Part shown: one piece after another, positions 1 to 5,257 of the stretch
How the letters are laid out: each line of letters begins with the position of its first letter
Position numbering within the stretch: position 1 is the stretch's first letter
Assembly (NCBI GenBank): GCA_036661515.1
Contig: JAVWYO010000100.1
Span: 1 to 7,454 of the forward strand
Direction of reading: 5' to 3'
DNA from: HGM05232 sp036661515
GTDB lineage: Bacteria > Bacteroidota > Bacteroidia > Bacteroidales > Muribaculaceae
DNA: 7,454 nucleotides
Made by a program: the position numbers and the translations under genes
The notes under the pieces: model-generated
Database searches by the model: none
Told to the model about the DNA's origin: nothing
What the model saw: only the letters and a program-made list of their open reading frames with translations

Positions 1-43
1 GTTCCATGCCACCACAGATATTAGTACATGCCAGTGGAGTGCA

Positions 44-56
44 ACGTCTTCGACGT
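44..56. repeat. Palindromic repeat ACGTC-TTC-GACGT, copy 1
   Basis: Perfect 5-bp arms around a 3-nt centre. It is the most degenerate of five copies in the window, all of them in intergenic DNA. Confidence 0.7.
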
Positions 57-150
57 AGAAATCGCCATATCATCTGGTTACCCCACAATTGCGTTCGCGG
101 TTCGCTCACTCCATTATGGGGCTAAATTTCAGAACTAAAGTTCTGAAGTA

Positions 151-167
151 GAACGTCTCCGACGTTC
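151..167. repeat. Palindromic repeat GAACGTC-TCC-GACGTTC, copy 2
   Basis: Perfect 7-bp arms around TCC, inside the first unit of the tandem duplication. Confidence 0.8.
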
Positions 168-208
168 TCGCACCACCACCACGAGCACCATCACGAGCAA
201 GCACAAAT

Positions 209-230
209 ATCTGTGTTATCTGTGGGAAAA
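209..230 (+). repeat. 22-bp dispersed repeat, copy 1
   Basis: The unit starts ATCTGTGTTATCTGTGG and ends GAAAA; internally it is a near-direct repeat of ATCTGTG. Identical copies occur at 313-334 and 7420-7441 (plus) and 7256-7277 (minus), always in non-coding DNA. Confidence 0.9.
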
Positions 231-241
231 AACTCCTCCAC

Positions 242-251
242 NNNNNNNNNN
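242..251. other. Assembly gap (10 N)
   Basis: Ten consecutive N separate the two copies of a roughly 100-bp repeat. A round 10-N run is a typical scaffolding placeholder, so the real distance and repeat copy number here are unknown. Confidence 0.97.
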
Positions 252-266
252 TAAAGTTCTGAAGTA

Positions 267-283
267 GAACGTCTCCGACGTTC
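267..283. repeat. Palindromic repeat GAACGTC-TCC-GACGTTC, copy 3
   Basis: Identical to copy 2 and lies in the second unit of the tandem duplication, so it is probably not an independent insertion. Confidence 0.8.
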
Positions 284-312
284 TCGCACCACCACCACAA
301 GCAAGCACAAAT

Positions 313-334
313 ATCTGTGTTATCTGTGGGAAAA
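313..334 (+). repeat. 22-bp dispersed repeat, copy 2
   Basis: Identical to 209-230 and part of the second tandem unit after the N gap. Confidence 0.9.
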
Positions 335-360
335 AACTCCTCCACCCAACACAAGCAAAA

Positions 361-383
361 ATTCTGTGAATTCTGTGTGAGAA
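361..383 (+). repeat. 23-bp dispersed repeat (ATTCTGTGAATTCTGTG...), copy 1
   Basis: These 23 bases, ending in TGAGAA, recur exactly at 4304-4326, and both copies are followed by a similar GCT(G)CCA context. The ATTCTGTG direct duplication inside the unit is built like the ATCTGTG repeat, so the two are probably related families. Confidence 0.85.
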
Positions 384-414
384 AGCTCCACGCAAAGCCA
401 GAGCCGCGAGCCAT

Positions 415-429
415 AACGTCGAAGACGTT
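415..429. repeat. Palindromic repeat AACGTC-GAA-GACGTT, copy 4
   Basis: Perfect 6-bp arms around GAA. It is followed by CCACGCCACC, which resembles the first bases of the window. Confidence 0.8.
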
Positions 430-472
430 CCACGCCACCCTCGCACAAGAGAAAACCCTCACACAGCACATC

Positions 473-501
473 AAAAAAAAGTGTGCCCGCAAGAGGCACA
501 C
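473..501 (-). terminator. Intrinsic terminator of the T9SS surface-protein gene
   Basis: Read on the minus strand, GTGTGCC (501-495) pairs perfectly with GGCACAC (487-481) across a 7-nt loop, followed by eight T (480-473). It lies 26 bp beyond the stop codon of the minus-strand gene that ends at 527 and has no other gene to serve. Confidence 0.88.
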
Positions 502-526
502 CTTTATATATATTAGAAGAAAAAAA

Positions 527-3500
527 TTACTGTATCTTTATCTTTGTCGTTTTCACACCATCTGCCGTAGTAGAGATAATCATATAATATCCGGGTTCCA
601 AACCTTGATTAAGTTCTATGAAACTACTACATTTCTTTATTTCTTTTATACGGCGACCCATAATATCATATACAAGCACATCTGGAGTTTCAACAAAATT
701 AATACAATCTACGCCATCAGTCTTCTTATTTTTCGCTGAAATTGGAATGAAAACATCTGCCGCGCCACGTGATGAAACCTTTATATAAGCTTCGTGTACT
801 CCCTCTACATCTGAATTAAACGACAAACTAAATTCACCGCCCGTAGTGGGTATAGTAGCTGTTGATAAAGCAAACTTACTCTTATTAGGACCTCCTAATG
901 TTAATTCTACTGGTTCAGTAATATTTTTTGTCGTTATCGTTATTTTTTCTGAAGTGTAATCAGTATTTATGATAGATTCAAATGCAAGTTGTGTTACCGA
1001 TGGCAATACTTGTGGTATATCTGTGCGTCCATAAGACACGTCATCGATGTAATAAGTCGCACTATTATCTGTGCCTCGATTACTCTTGAAACGGAATCCT
1101 ATAAAGAACGTATCTGAGATGTTTTGTCCTGTAAGATCCATGTGGTATTCAAGCCATTCCTTATTCATGTCGGGTGTTGCTGGAATATTAATTTGAATAG
1201 GATCAATATACATCTCATTATTGTCCATATCTATATAGCACACTTCAAGCAAATCCGTTTGACCCTCTATTAAGAAATCGCCCATTACTCTAAAAGTAAA
1301 TATTTTTGAGCTCGAATTTTTAAAATCCAATGGAGGAGTAACAAATAGCATTTCACAAGGTGTAGATGCTCCTGCGGCAACTTTTGAATCATACGGTGTG
1401 ATTTTAGCAACTTTTTCTACAATACCTTCTTCGTTAGTATATTCATATCCCCACCATGCTCTTGTCCCTTTTTGTGCCACATTTTTCCAATCTACAATAG
1501 ATATTGGCTTATTTTTAGTTACACCGTTAAATGTCTCATTAAGTAACTTATAAGGATTGAGAGTGCTCAACGGAAGATCGTCTCCCTCTTTTTCTTCTAC
1601 GACAGGACCTGCTGTGGCAGAACCCGAAACAGAAATATATGTAGTTTCTAATTCAAGTGACGAAAACTCTATTCGTTCAGTAAATGTTCCCTCTTTCTTA
1701 GGCTTAAAGGTTATAATTATATCAGCATTACCGTTTTTCATTAAAACAGTATTATTTATTAGAAAAGAACCTTCACCTTCGCCCATAAGCTTAACAGAAC
1801 CAAAATCGGGCAAATTAGCTGTAGTAACCGTTATTGTCTGCTTGCTTTCTGCTCCTACTTTAGCATTGAATTTCGTTAGTGATGCACTATTCACAGTTAG
1901 TGTTGGCGGATTGAGTGGATCAATGCACACTGCATTTATTGTAAAGGCTTGATTCAATAGTGCATTAGTACATTCAAAGTTTACTTGACACTTATGCTTA
2001 GCTATTGCAGTAGGGGTGTAAGTAAGTATTATCTCCTTCTCAGAAGTTCCTGCTGGTATCGATTCAGGTGATACTGTAAACATATTACGATTGGCACCTG
2101 ACAATGAAACAACCACAGGAGCGGCAAGACTCGTCGCCTTGACTTTGAATTTAACATATTGAGTAGTTACATTTAGTGGAGCTGCACTTCCCAAAAATAT
2201 CTTTTCTGACGTTATTTCAAGAGCTTCAGGTAATTTTGGAACAATAAGATCCGACAGATTTCTTGGTGCTACTATTGCAACACTGGCTGATGTAGAAATT
2301 CCTACTATATCAAATTCGCCTGTAGGAATAACTGTCCCGATAATGTCTGTTCCCTTGAATATCTTCATTTTGCCAGCACCAGTGGCATCACTTAGGTCTG
2401 GGCTCAATAAATCTTCTGTAAATGTGCCTCCAGCTACATCTTTAAATTGCACTTTTTCAACCTTTATTAATTGATTAAAGTATTGTGCTGGATTGGCATT
2501 AAGAGCAGCCAATGTTAATGTCACTGGCGACACTGACTGGTCTGATGCTATCAATTTAATTGGCGTTCCGGGAGCTGGCACTGCATATAGACCAAAGCTC
2601 GATTCCACTGTGCATATTATGCCTGTTATCTTATCACCACGCTTAAGTGCAGGAACTATATCTCCAAAACTATCATTGATTCTTATTGCGCCAGTCGCAT
2701 CTTGTAGATAATATGATTTCCCATCTACATGAGACACAATCCCCTCTCCGGTATATTCGTATGTCCCATAATCTGCTGGCTTTTTAGCCGAAAGATCCAA
2801 TAACGTAGCGACCTTTTCGGGCACTGTTGTCGACCAATACATCGACACTTTCTGCTGCGCTGCGCCTTCACTGTCAAATAATATTGTTTCCGAATATTTA
2901 TCAACAGACACTGGCGTAAATGTAGTTGTTAAGCTAAATCCGTCAGCCGATTCTGCATCTGCTTTACTTATTGTTGTAGTAGGAATTGTTACTTCACCCG
3001 ACGTTAGACCACTAATCGTAATATCCCCTTTTAAGTCTGAACCTTTAACTATAATAATATCAGTATACACCTCGCCTTTAAATGCGTATTGATGACTTAT
3101 TGTTTTCGCTGAAAGCGTAATCTTAGGAACGACAACAGGCACAGATGGATTAAATAAAGAGGCATAATCAGTAGCTACACGCAATGCATCAACCACTACA
3201 TTGGGTACTGCTTTAGTCGAAGTAGTTCCTTGACGCAATTCTACTGCTTGCAATCCATACTTAGTACTTGCTTCACCATCATTTCCAGTTTCGTAAGTCG
3301 CACCAGCAGTTGTTGGCTCAAGAGTAGCACTTTCTGGATTGACAAATATTTTTACCTTATCATTAGTTGTTCCTTCAACAAATTCATATTTTACCACAAC
3401 CAAATATGTAGCACCAAAAGAATATTCTTGTGTCGTATATTCTGGCGTAGCTCCTGCTCGGGATATACCAAAAAAGAATTTGCCTGCCGATGCTGGTTTT

Positions 3501-3964
3501 ACAAATAATTTTCCACATTCACTACCCGATTTACCATCAGTGACGCTCCCACTATAGTTCCCTCCAGTTAAACACATAAAATATCCTGGAGCCACATCAC
3601 TCATATCCTCAACTTTCATTAAAGCTGAAAAATATAATGTCCCACCTATTATTTTATCATCGCCAACGGTAAATTTCTTTTGCAAATCTTGACCCGTAGC
3701 TACATTAGCAATTTTTGCAGCATTTCCTATGGCAGTCGCCTGATACACTGGATAAGTAAGCGCATCATTTACAACTTGGATTGGGCTATTAGGATTAGAA
3801 CCATATTTCCACCAATCACCTTGGTTATATAGATCTCCAGCACTATAGTCGAAGTTATCAACCATTAATGATGCCCCATTCATTGGAGGTATCACAAACA
3901 AAAACAGAAGAAGGAAAAAGACCGAAAATTGTCTTTTCGTTTCTTTGAGTACAATTTTTTCCAT
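527..3964 (-). CDS. Large secreted multidomain surface protein with T9SS C-terminal sorting domain
   Basis: The 1145-residue product has no enzymatic motif that I recognise. Residues 1-31 form a signal peptide (basic start, core FFLLLFLFVI, cleavage near NGA). Residues 34-270 resemble a LamG/concanavalin-like lectin domain (VDNFDYSAGDLYNQGDWW; ends NVVVDALRVA). Residues 280-380, 580-682, 686-783 and 986-1077 look like Ig-like beta domains of the BACON/anchor-D sort. Residues 384-573 hold an OB-like region (GEGIVSHVDGKSYYLQDATG). Residues 803-979 resemble a choice-of-anchor-J domain (LLNETFNG; ends YYIDDVSYG). Residues 1095-1145 match a type A T9SS signal (VLVYDIMGRRIKEI, LEPGYYMI, final KIKIQ). 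The inferred route is Sec export, T9SS crossing of the outer membrane, then attachment to or release from the surface. It is monocistronic, with its own promoter and terminator. A role in adhesion or polysaccharide binding is inference only. The ATG fits the signal peptide; no Shine-Dalgarno is seen. Confidence 0.93.
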   Translation of the reverse strand: MEKIVLKETKRQFSVFFLLLFLFVIPPMNGASLMVDNFDYSAGDLYNQGDWWKYGSNPNSPIQVVNDALTYPVYQATAIGNAAKIANVATGQDLQKKFTVGDDKIIGGTLYFSALMKVEDMSDVAPGYFMCLTGGNYSGSVTDGKSGSECGKLFVKPASAGKFFFGISRAGATPEYTTQEYSFGATYLVVVKYEFVEGTTNDKVKIFVNPESATLEPTTAGATYETGNDGEASTKYGLQAVELRQGTTSTKAVPNVVVDALRVATDYASLFNPSVPVVVPKITLSAKTISHQYAFKGEVYTDIIIVKGSDLKGDITISGLTSGEVTIPTTTISKADAESADGFSLTTTFTPVSVDKYSETILFDSEGAAQQKVSMYWSTTVPEKVATLLDLSAKKPADYGTYEYTGEGIVSHVDGKSYYLQDATGAIRINDSFGDIVPALKRGDKITGIICTVESSFGLYAVPAPGTPIKLIASDQSVSPVTLTLAALNANPAQYFNQLIKVEKVQFKDVAGGTFTEDLLSPDLSDATGAGKMKIFKGTDIIGTVIPTGEFDIVGISTSASVAIVAPRNLSDLIVPKLPEALEITSEKIFLGSAAPLNVTTQYVKFKVKATSLAAPVVVSLSGANRNMFTVSPESIPAGTSEKEIILTYTPTAIAKHKCQVNFECTNALLNQAFTINAVCIDPLNPPTLTVNSASLTKFNAKVGAESKQTITVTTANLPDFGSVKLMGEGEGSFLINNTVLMKNGNADIIITFKPKKEGTFTERIEFSSLELETTYISVSGSATAGPVVEEKEGDDLPLSTLNPYKLLNETFNGVTKNKPISIVDWKNVAQKGTRAWWGYEYTNEEGIVEKVAKITPYDSKVAAGASTPCEMLFVTPPLDFKNSSSKIFTFRVMGDFLIEGQTDLLEVCYIDMDNNEMYIDPIQINIPATPDMNKEWLEYHMDLTGQNISDTFFIGFRFKSNRGTDNSATYYIDDVSYGRTDIPQVLPSVTQLAFESIINTDYTSEKITITTKNITEPVELTLGGPNKSKFALSTATIPTTGGEFSLSFNSDVEGVHEAYIKVSSRGAADVFIPISAKNKKTDGVDCINFVETPDVLVYDIMGRRIKEIKKCSSFIELNQGLEPGYYMIISTTADGVKTTKIKIQ

Positions 3965-4043
3965 AAAAAAAGATTTATTAGTGATTAAATTTATAAAAAT
4001 CGATTTTAAATAACTTGAATTAAAAAGATTGTATATTTTTTTA

Positions 4044-4075
4044 CAAAGATATATATATAATCATATTTTAGCAAT
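4044..4075 (-). promoter_or_regulatory. Bacteroides-type promoter of the T9SS surface-protein gene
   Basis: On the minus strand, TATCTTTG (4051-4044) matches the -7 consensus TAnnTTTG. ATTG (4075-4072), one mismatch from the -33 TTTG, lies 20 nt upstream. Transcription would begin near 4038-4040, giving a very A/T-rich leader of about 75 nt before the ATG at 3964. Confidence 0.6.
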
Positions 4076-4303
4076 AAAAATCACATCATATAATAATAAA
4101 TCATAATCAAAAGCACAACTTCACAATCAAATGTTAAACTTTAGCCCCTCCAAACCCCCAATCTAACACTTTAACTGTAGTTTCTGATTTAGGTTGACTG
4201 TTAGTTTGTCTTATTTCCAACAAGAGTTGACTCCAGACTTTGACACTTTAAAATAGATTAAATTATGTAATCAGCCGAAAGGAACATTTCCGCTGACCCA
4301 TAT

Positions 4304-4326
4304 ATTCTGTGAATTCTGTGTGAGAA
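4304..4326 (+). repeat. 23-bp dispersed repeat (ATTCTGTGAATTCTGTG...), copy 2
   Basis: Exact match to 361-383, in the same orientation, nearly 4 kb away. Confidence 0.85.
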
Positions 4327-4377
4327 GCTGCCACTCAAACTACGCACAAGAAGAATATCGGCATGTGGAACAGGGTG

Positions 4378-4393
4378 TGTGCCGTGGGGCACA
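4378..4393. other. Hairpin TGTGCC-GTGG-GGCACA abutting the terminator
   Basis: Perfect 6-bp stem immediately beyond the T run of the minus-strand terminator. Its arms echo the GTGTGCC/GGCACAC stem of the terminator at 473-501. It may be the remnant of a second terminator; its orientation relative to the A run means it does not terminate plus-strand transcription. Confidence 0.5.
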
Positions 4394-4424
4394 AAAAAAG
4401 CACCTCGAAATCTCATCGCGGTGC
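4393..4424 (-). terminator. Intrinsic terminator of the minus-strand candidate RNA
   Basis: On the minus strand, GCACC (4424-4420) pairs with GGTGC (4404-4400). A G-A mismatch and an inner CGA/TCG pairing follow, with a 7-nt loop, and seven T (4399-4393) come after the stem. No annotated minus-strand gene ends nearby, so it must end the transcript started at the 5089-5119 promoter or something inside the block. Confidence 0.75.
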
Positions 4425-4709
4425 CTTAGGAAAAAAATAGTATGAATAAAATGTGGTATTAGGGTTAACTTTCTCTTTCTTCTCCTTAATTGGAGATGTA
4501 TGTTTTGTATAATAATAATTCTTTAATAATCTTCCTGTCTGCTTTTTATTTTGCTTAGCGGAAGAGTAATTGCGGAAAGTCAATTTCTTGACTTTTTCTC
4601 CATAAAATCACTTGGAACCATTTTCCAAGTGATATACACTTTGTGAATTATAAAACTTTGGATAACTGATGCTATCTAAAGTTATTCTTTCACTAATTGC
4701 TTCGCACGA
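4413..4709 (-). pseudogene. Open frame interrupted by one TGA, possible decayed gene
   Basis: On the minus strand, a frame without an ATG runs 33 codons (includes ITLDSISYPKFYNSQSVYHL) to a TGA at 4610-4608, then stays open for 64 more codons (starts FYGEKVKKLTFRNYSSAKQN, ends FFPKAPR). The final TGA (4415-4413) lies within the terminator stem-loop. It overlaps the end of the 49-residue frame in another phase. Together they could be one gene broken by a frameshift and a stop, but the composition is Lys/Tyr/Asn-rich as expected of A/T-rich DNA, and the ending inside a terminator argues against true coding. Confidence 0.2.
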
Positions 4710-4831
4710 TTAATTGGACTTGCTACGTAGCAATTTCTGCGGCCCGAAAGCATCAAAGATGCGTTTGGGTGATACGAATGAGGAGGTAAACTGCCTCTCA
4801 TAAGCATCATTGAGTGTAAATTTGTTCCCAT
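4682..4831 (-). CDS. Possible 49-residue small protein inside the candidate RNA
   Basis: An ATG-to-TAA frame on the minus strand begins MGTNLHSMMLMRGSLPPHSY, continues through HPNASLMLSGRRNC, and ends NRAKQLVKE. It is basic, with five Met and no obvious signal peptide, membrane segment or known motif. No Shine-Dalgarno precedes it, which is not unusual in Bacteroidota. Several strong hairpins (4720-4733, 4743-4769, 4779-4800) lie within it, so RNA structure may explain the conservation of this DNA, if any. An adjacent frame opens over its last nine codons, raising the possibility of a frameshifted gene. Function is unknown. Confidence 0.25.
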   Translation of the reverse strand: MGTNLHSMMLMRGSLPPHSYHPNASLMLSGRRNCYVASPINRAKQLVKE

Positions 4832-4945
4832 AATGTAAACTTTTTAAATTAGCTCTTTAGCTAATTAACTAAAACAATCTAAAGTATCTTTTGCGTAAAC
4901 TTGATTTTGATAATAATAAATATAAATATAAAAGATACAGTGGGT

Positions 4946-5018
4946 AAAAAAAGAGGACGAATGTCGCTGAGTAATCAGCTGTTTTAGATATTTAGTGAGA
5001 GTCTCAACCTCCACCTCT
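4946..5018 (-). terminator. Possible early terminator or attenuator in the candidate RNA
   Basis: On the minus strand, AGAGG (5018-5014) can pair with CCTCT (4956-4952) to close a branched structure containing two small hairpins: TGAGA/TCTCA at 4996-5006 and GCTGA/TCAGC at 4966-4979. A run of seven T follows, sharing its first T with the last stem pair (4952-4946). If it terminates efficiently, the product is a small RNA of about 135 nt; if not, transcription would continue to 4393. The closing stem is only 5 bp, so termination is uncertain. Confidence 0.4.
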
Positions 5019-5070
5019 AAACGAATTTAGCCAATGAATTAGGCTCACTATCACGAACTATCTCATACAT
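5017..5070 (-). CDS. Possible 17-residue leader peptide MYEIVRDSEPNSLAKFV
   Basis: This is the first ATG of the predicted minus-strand transcript, about 13 nt from the expected start site. It encodes 17 residues and stops with TAG exactly where the branched stem at 4952-5018 begins. A T7 run follows that stem, giving the layout of a leader peptide plus attenuator. There is no run of one amino acid to indicate amino-acid-sensing attenuation. Chance is a serious alternative for a frame this short. Confidence 0.25.
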   Translation of the reverse strand: MYEIVRDSEPNSLAKFV

Positions 5071-5088
5071 CTGTTTTTTCACTTGCGA

Positions 5089-5119
5089 CAAAGATACAAT
5101 ACAATTTTCATATAGCAAA
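5089..5119 (-). promoter_or_regulatory. Consensus Bacteroides-type promoter driving the candidate RNA
   Basis: On the minus strand, TTTG (5119-5116), a 19-nt spacer and TATCTTTG (5096-5089) match the Bacteroides -33/-7 consensus without mismatch. Transcription should begin around 5082-5085 and run away from the GH13 gene. No large minus-strand gene follows for more than 1 kb, which is why the DNA downstream deserves attention. Confidence 0.7.
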
Positions 5120-5257
5120 GAATCGTTATCTTTTTAACAAAAGAATAAAGCATTTTTTTAGAATAATTGAGTACAATTTTGGAATTTGAATAAAATATTA
5201 TGATTATCTTGCAGGGGAATTTAATAATAACCTATACAACCCAAAAACGACAAAGAA

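Larger units (their letters stand above)
136..345. repeat. Direct tandem duplication flanking an N gap
   Basis: Bases 136-241 and 252-345 are near-identical copies running from TAAAGTTCTGAAG to CTCCTCCAC. The first copy has 12 extra bases (GAGCACCATCAC, around 183-194) and one G/A difference just after them; everything else matches. Each copy contains the palindrome arms GAACGTC/GACGTTC, a short CAC-triplet tract and the ATCTGTG repeat. The gap sits exactly at the junction. The true locus may hold more copies, or the duplication may be a scaffolding artefact. Confidence 0.9.
1..526. other. Intergenic block rich in dispersed repeats, no gene
   Basis: No credible coding region is seen. Open frames here run through hairpins, repeats and the N gap and have no recognisable protein character. 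The block holds four copies of an ACGTC-N3-GACGT palindrome, two copies of an ATCTGTGTTATCTGTGG repeat, a tandem duplication around an assembly gap, a CCCCA/TGGGG inverted pair near 81-118, and the terminator of the downstream minus-strand gene. The first 13 bases (GTTCCATGCCACC) match 427-439 (GTTCCACGCCACC) at 12 of 13 positions. The latter directly follows a palindrome copy, so the window probably begins inside yet another repeat unit. Confidence 0.8.
4393..5084 (-). ncRNA. Candidate structured RNA or small-peptide transcription unit
   Basis: The block is bounded by a consensus minus-strand promoter and an intrinsic terminator, giving a predicted transcript of about 690 nt. Hairpins seen directly (plus coordinates): 4481-4496 (5 bp); 4576-4595 (8 bp, GAAA loop on the minus strand); 4607-4633 (11 bp perfect); 4654-4683 (11 bp, one imperfect pair); 4720-4733 (TTGCTACGTAGCAA); 4743-4769 (11 bp with bulges); 4779-4800 (7 bp, one bulge); 4847-4866 (8 bp perfect); 4884-4938 (9-bp arms, long loop); 4952-5018 (branched). 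I could not match it to tmRNA, RNase P, SRP or 6S RNA by eye. It contains only short or interrupted reading frames. It could be a regulatory RNA, a peptide-encoding transcript with attenuation, or a decayed gene; the strand call rests on the promoter and terminator. Confidence 0.45.
3965..5257. other. 1.3-kb intergenic region without a conventional gene
   Basis: From 3965 to about 4100 it is the A/T-rich leader and promoter of the minus-strand gene. From 4100 to 4375 I see only a dispersed repeat, a minor hairpin (TCAGC/GCTGA arms, 4271-4296, no T run) and a purine-rich minus-strand tract opposite 4143-4160. From 4376 to 5119 is the hairpin-rich candidate transcription unit described separately. 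From 5120 to 5257 lies the upstream region of the GH13 gene, in which no convincing promoter or riboswitch could be found. Confidence 0.75.

Noticed and set aside
136..345. Possible CRISPR array
   Set aside because: Only two roughly 100-bp near-identical units with no short regular repeat-spacer pattern and no cas gene in view.
106..501. 131-codon minus-strand open frame through the N gap
   Set aside because: Its translation includes the N gap and repeats one segment because of the tandem duplication. It is Phe/Cys/Trp-rich and ends in the terminator, so it is a by-product of repeat DNA.
317..739. 140-codon plus-strand open frame
   Set aside because: It crosses the minus-strand terminator and repeat DNA and then runs antisense to the C-terminus of the T9SS protein. 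Its Lys/Thr/Ile/Tyr-rich product shows no domain character.
1557..3557. Four plus-strand open frames opposite the large minus-strand gene
   Set aside because: All lie wholly antisense to a long, well-supported coding region and show no domain features or translation signals.
4143..4160. G-quadruplex on the minus strand
   Set aside because: The purine tract has G runs of 5, 2 and 4, which does not give four runs of at least three G.
4271..4296. Hairpin TCAGC-C-GAAA / TTTC-C-GCTGA as a terminator
   Set aside because: No T run follows on either strand and no gene end lies next to it.
4608..4610. In-frame TGA read as selenocysteine or tryptophan
   Set aside because: A bacterial SECIS would lie just downstream of the TGA, whereas here the TGA sits within the 5' region of the frame's own hairpin arm. 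No upstream start codon, redox motif or selenoprotein gene is visible.
5120..5257. Promoter for the GH13 gene
   Set aside because: The best -7-like sites (TATCTTTT at 5127, TATCTTGC at 5205) have mismatches, and TTTG-like elements are at the wrong distance (16, 17 or 23 nt). A promoter must exist but I cannot place it.
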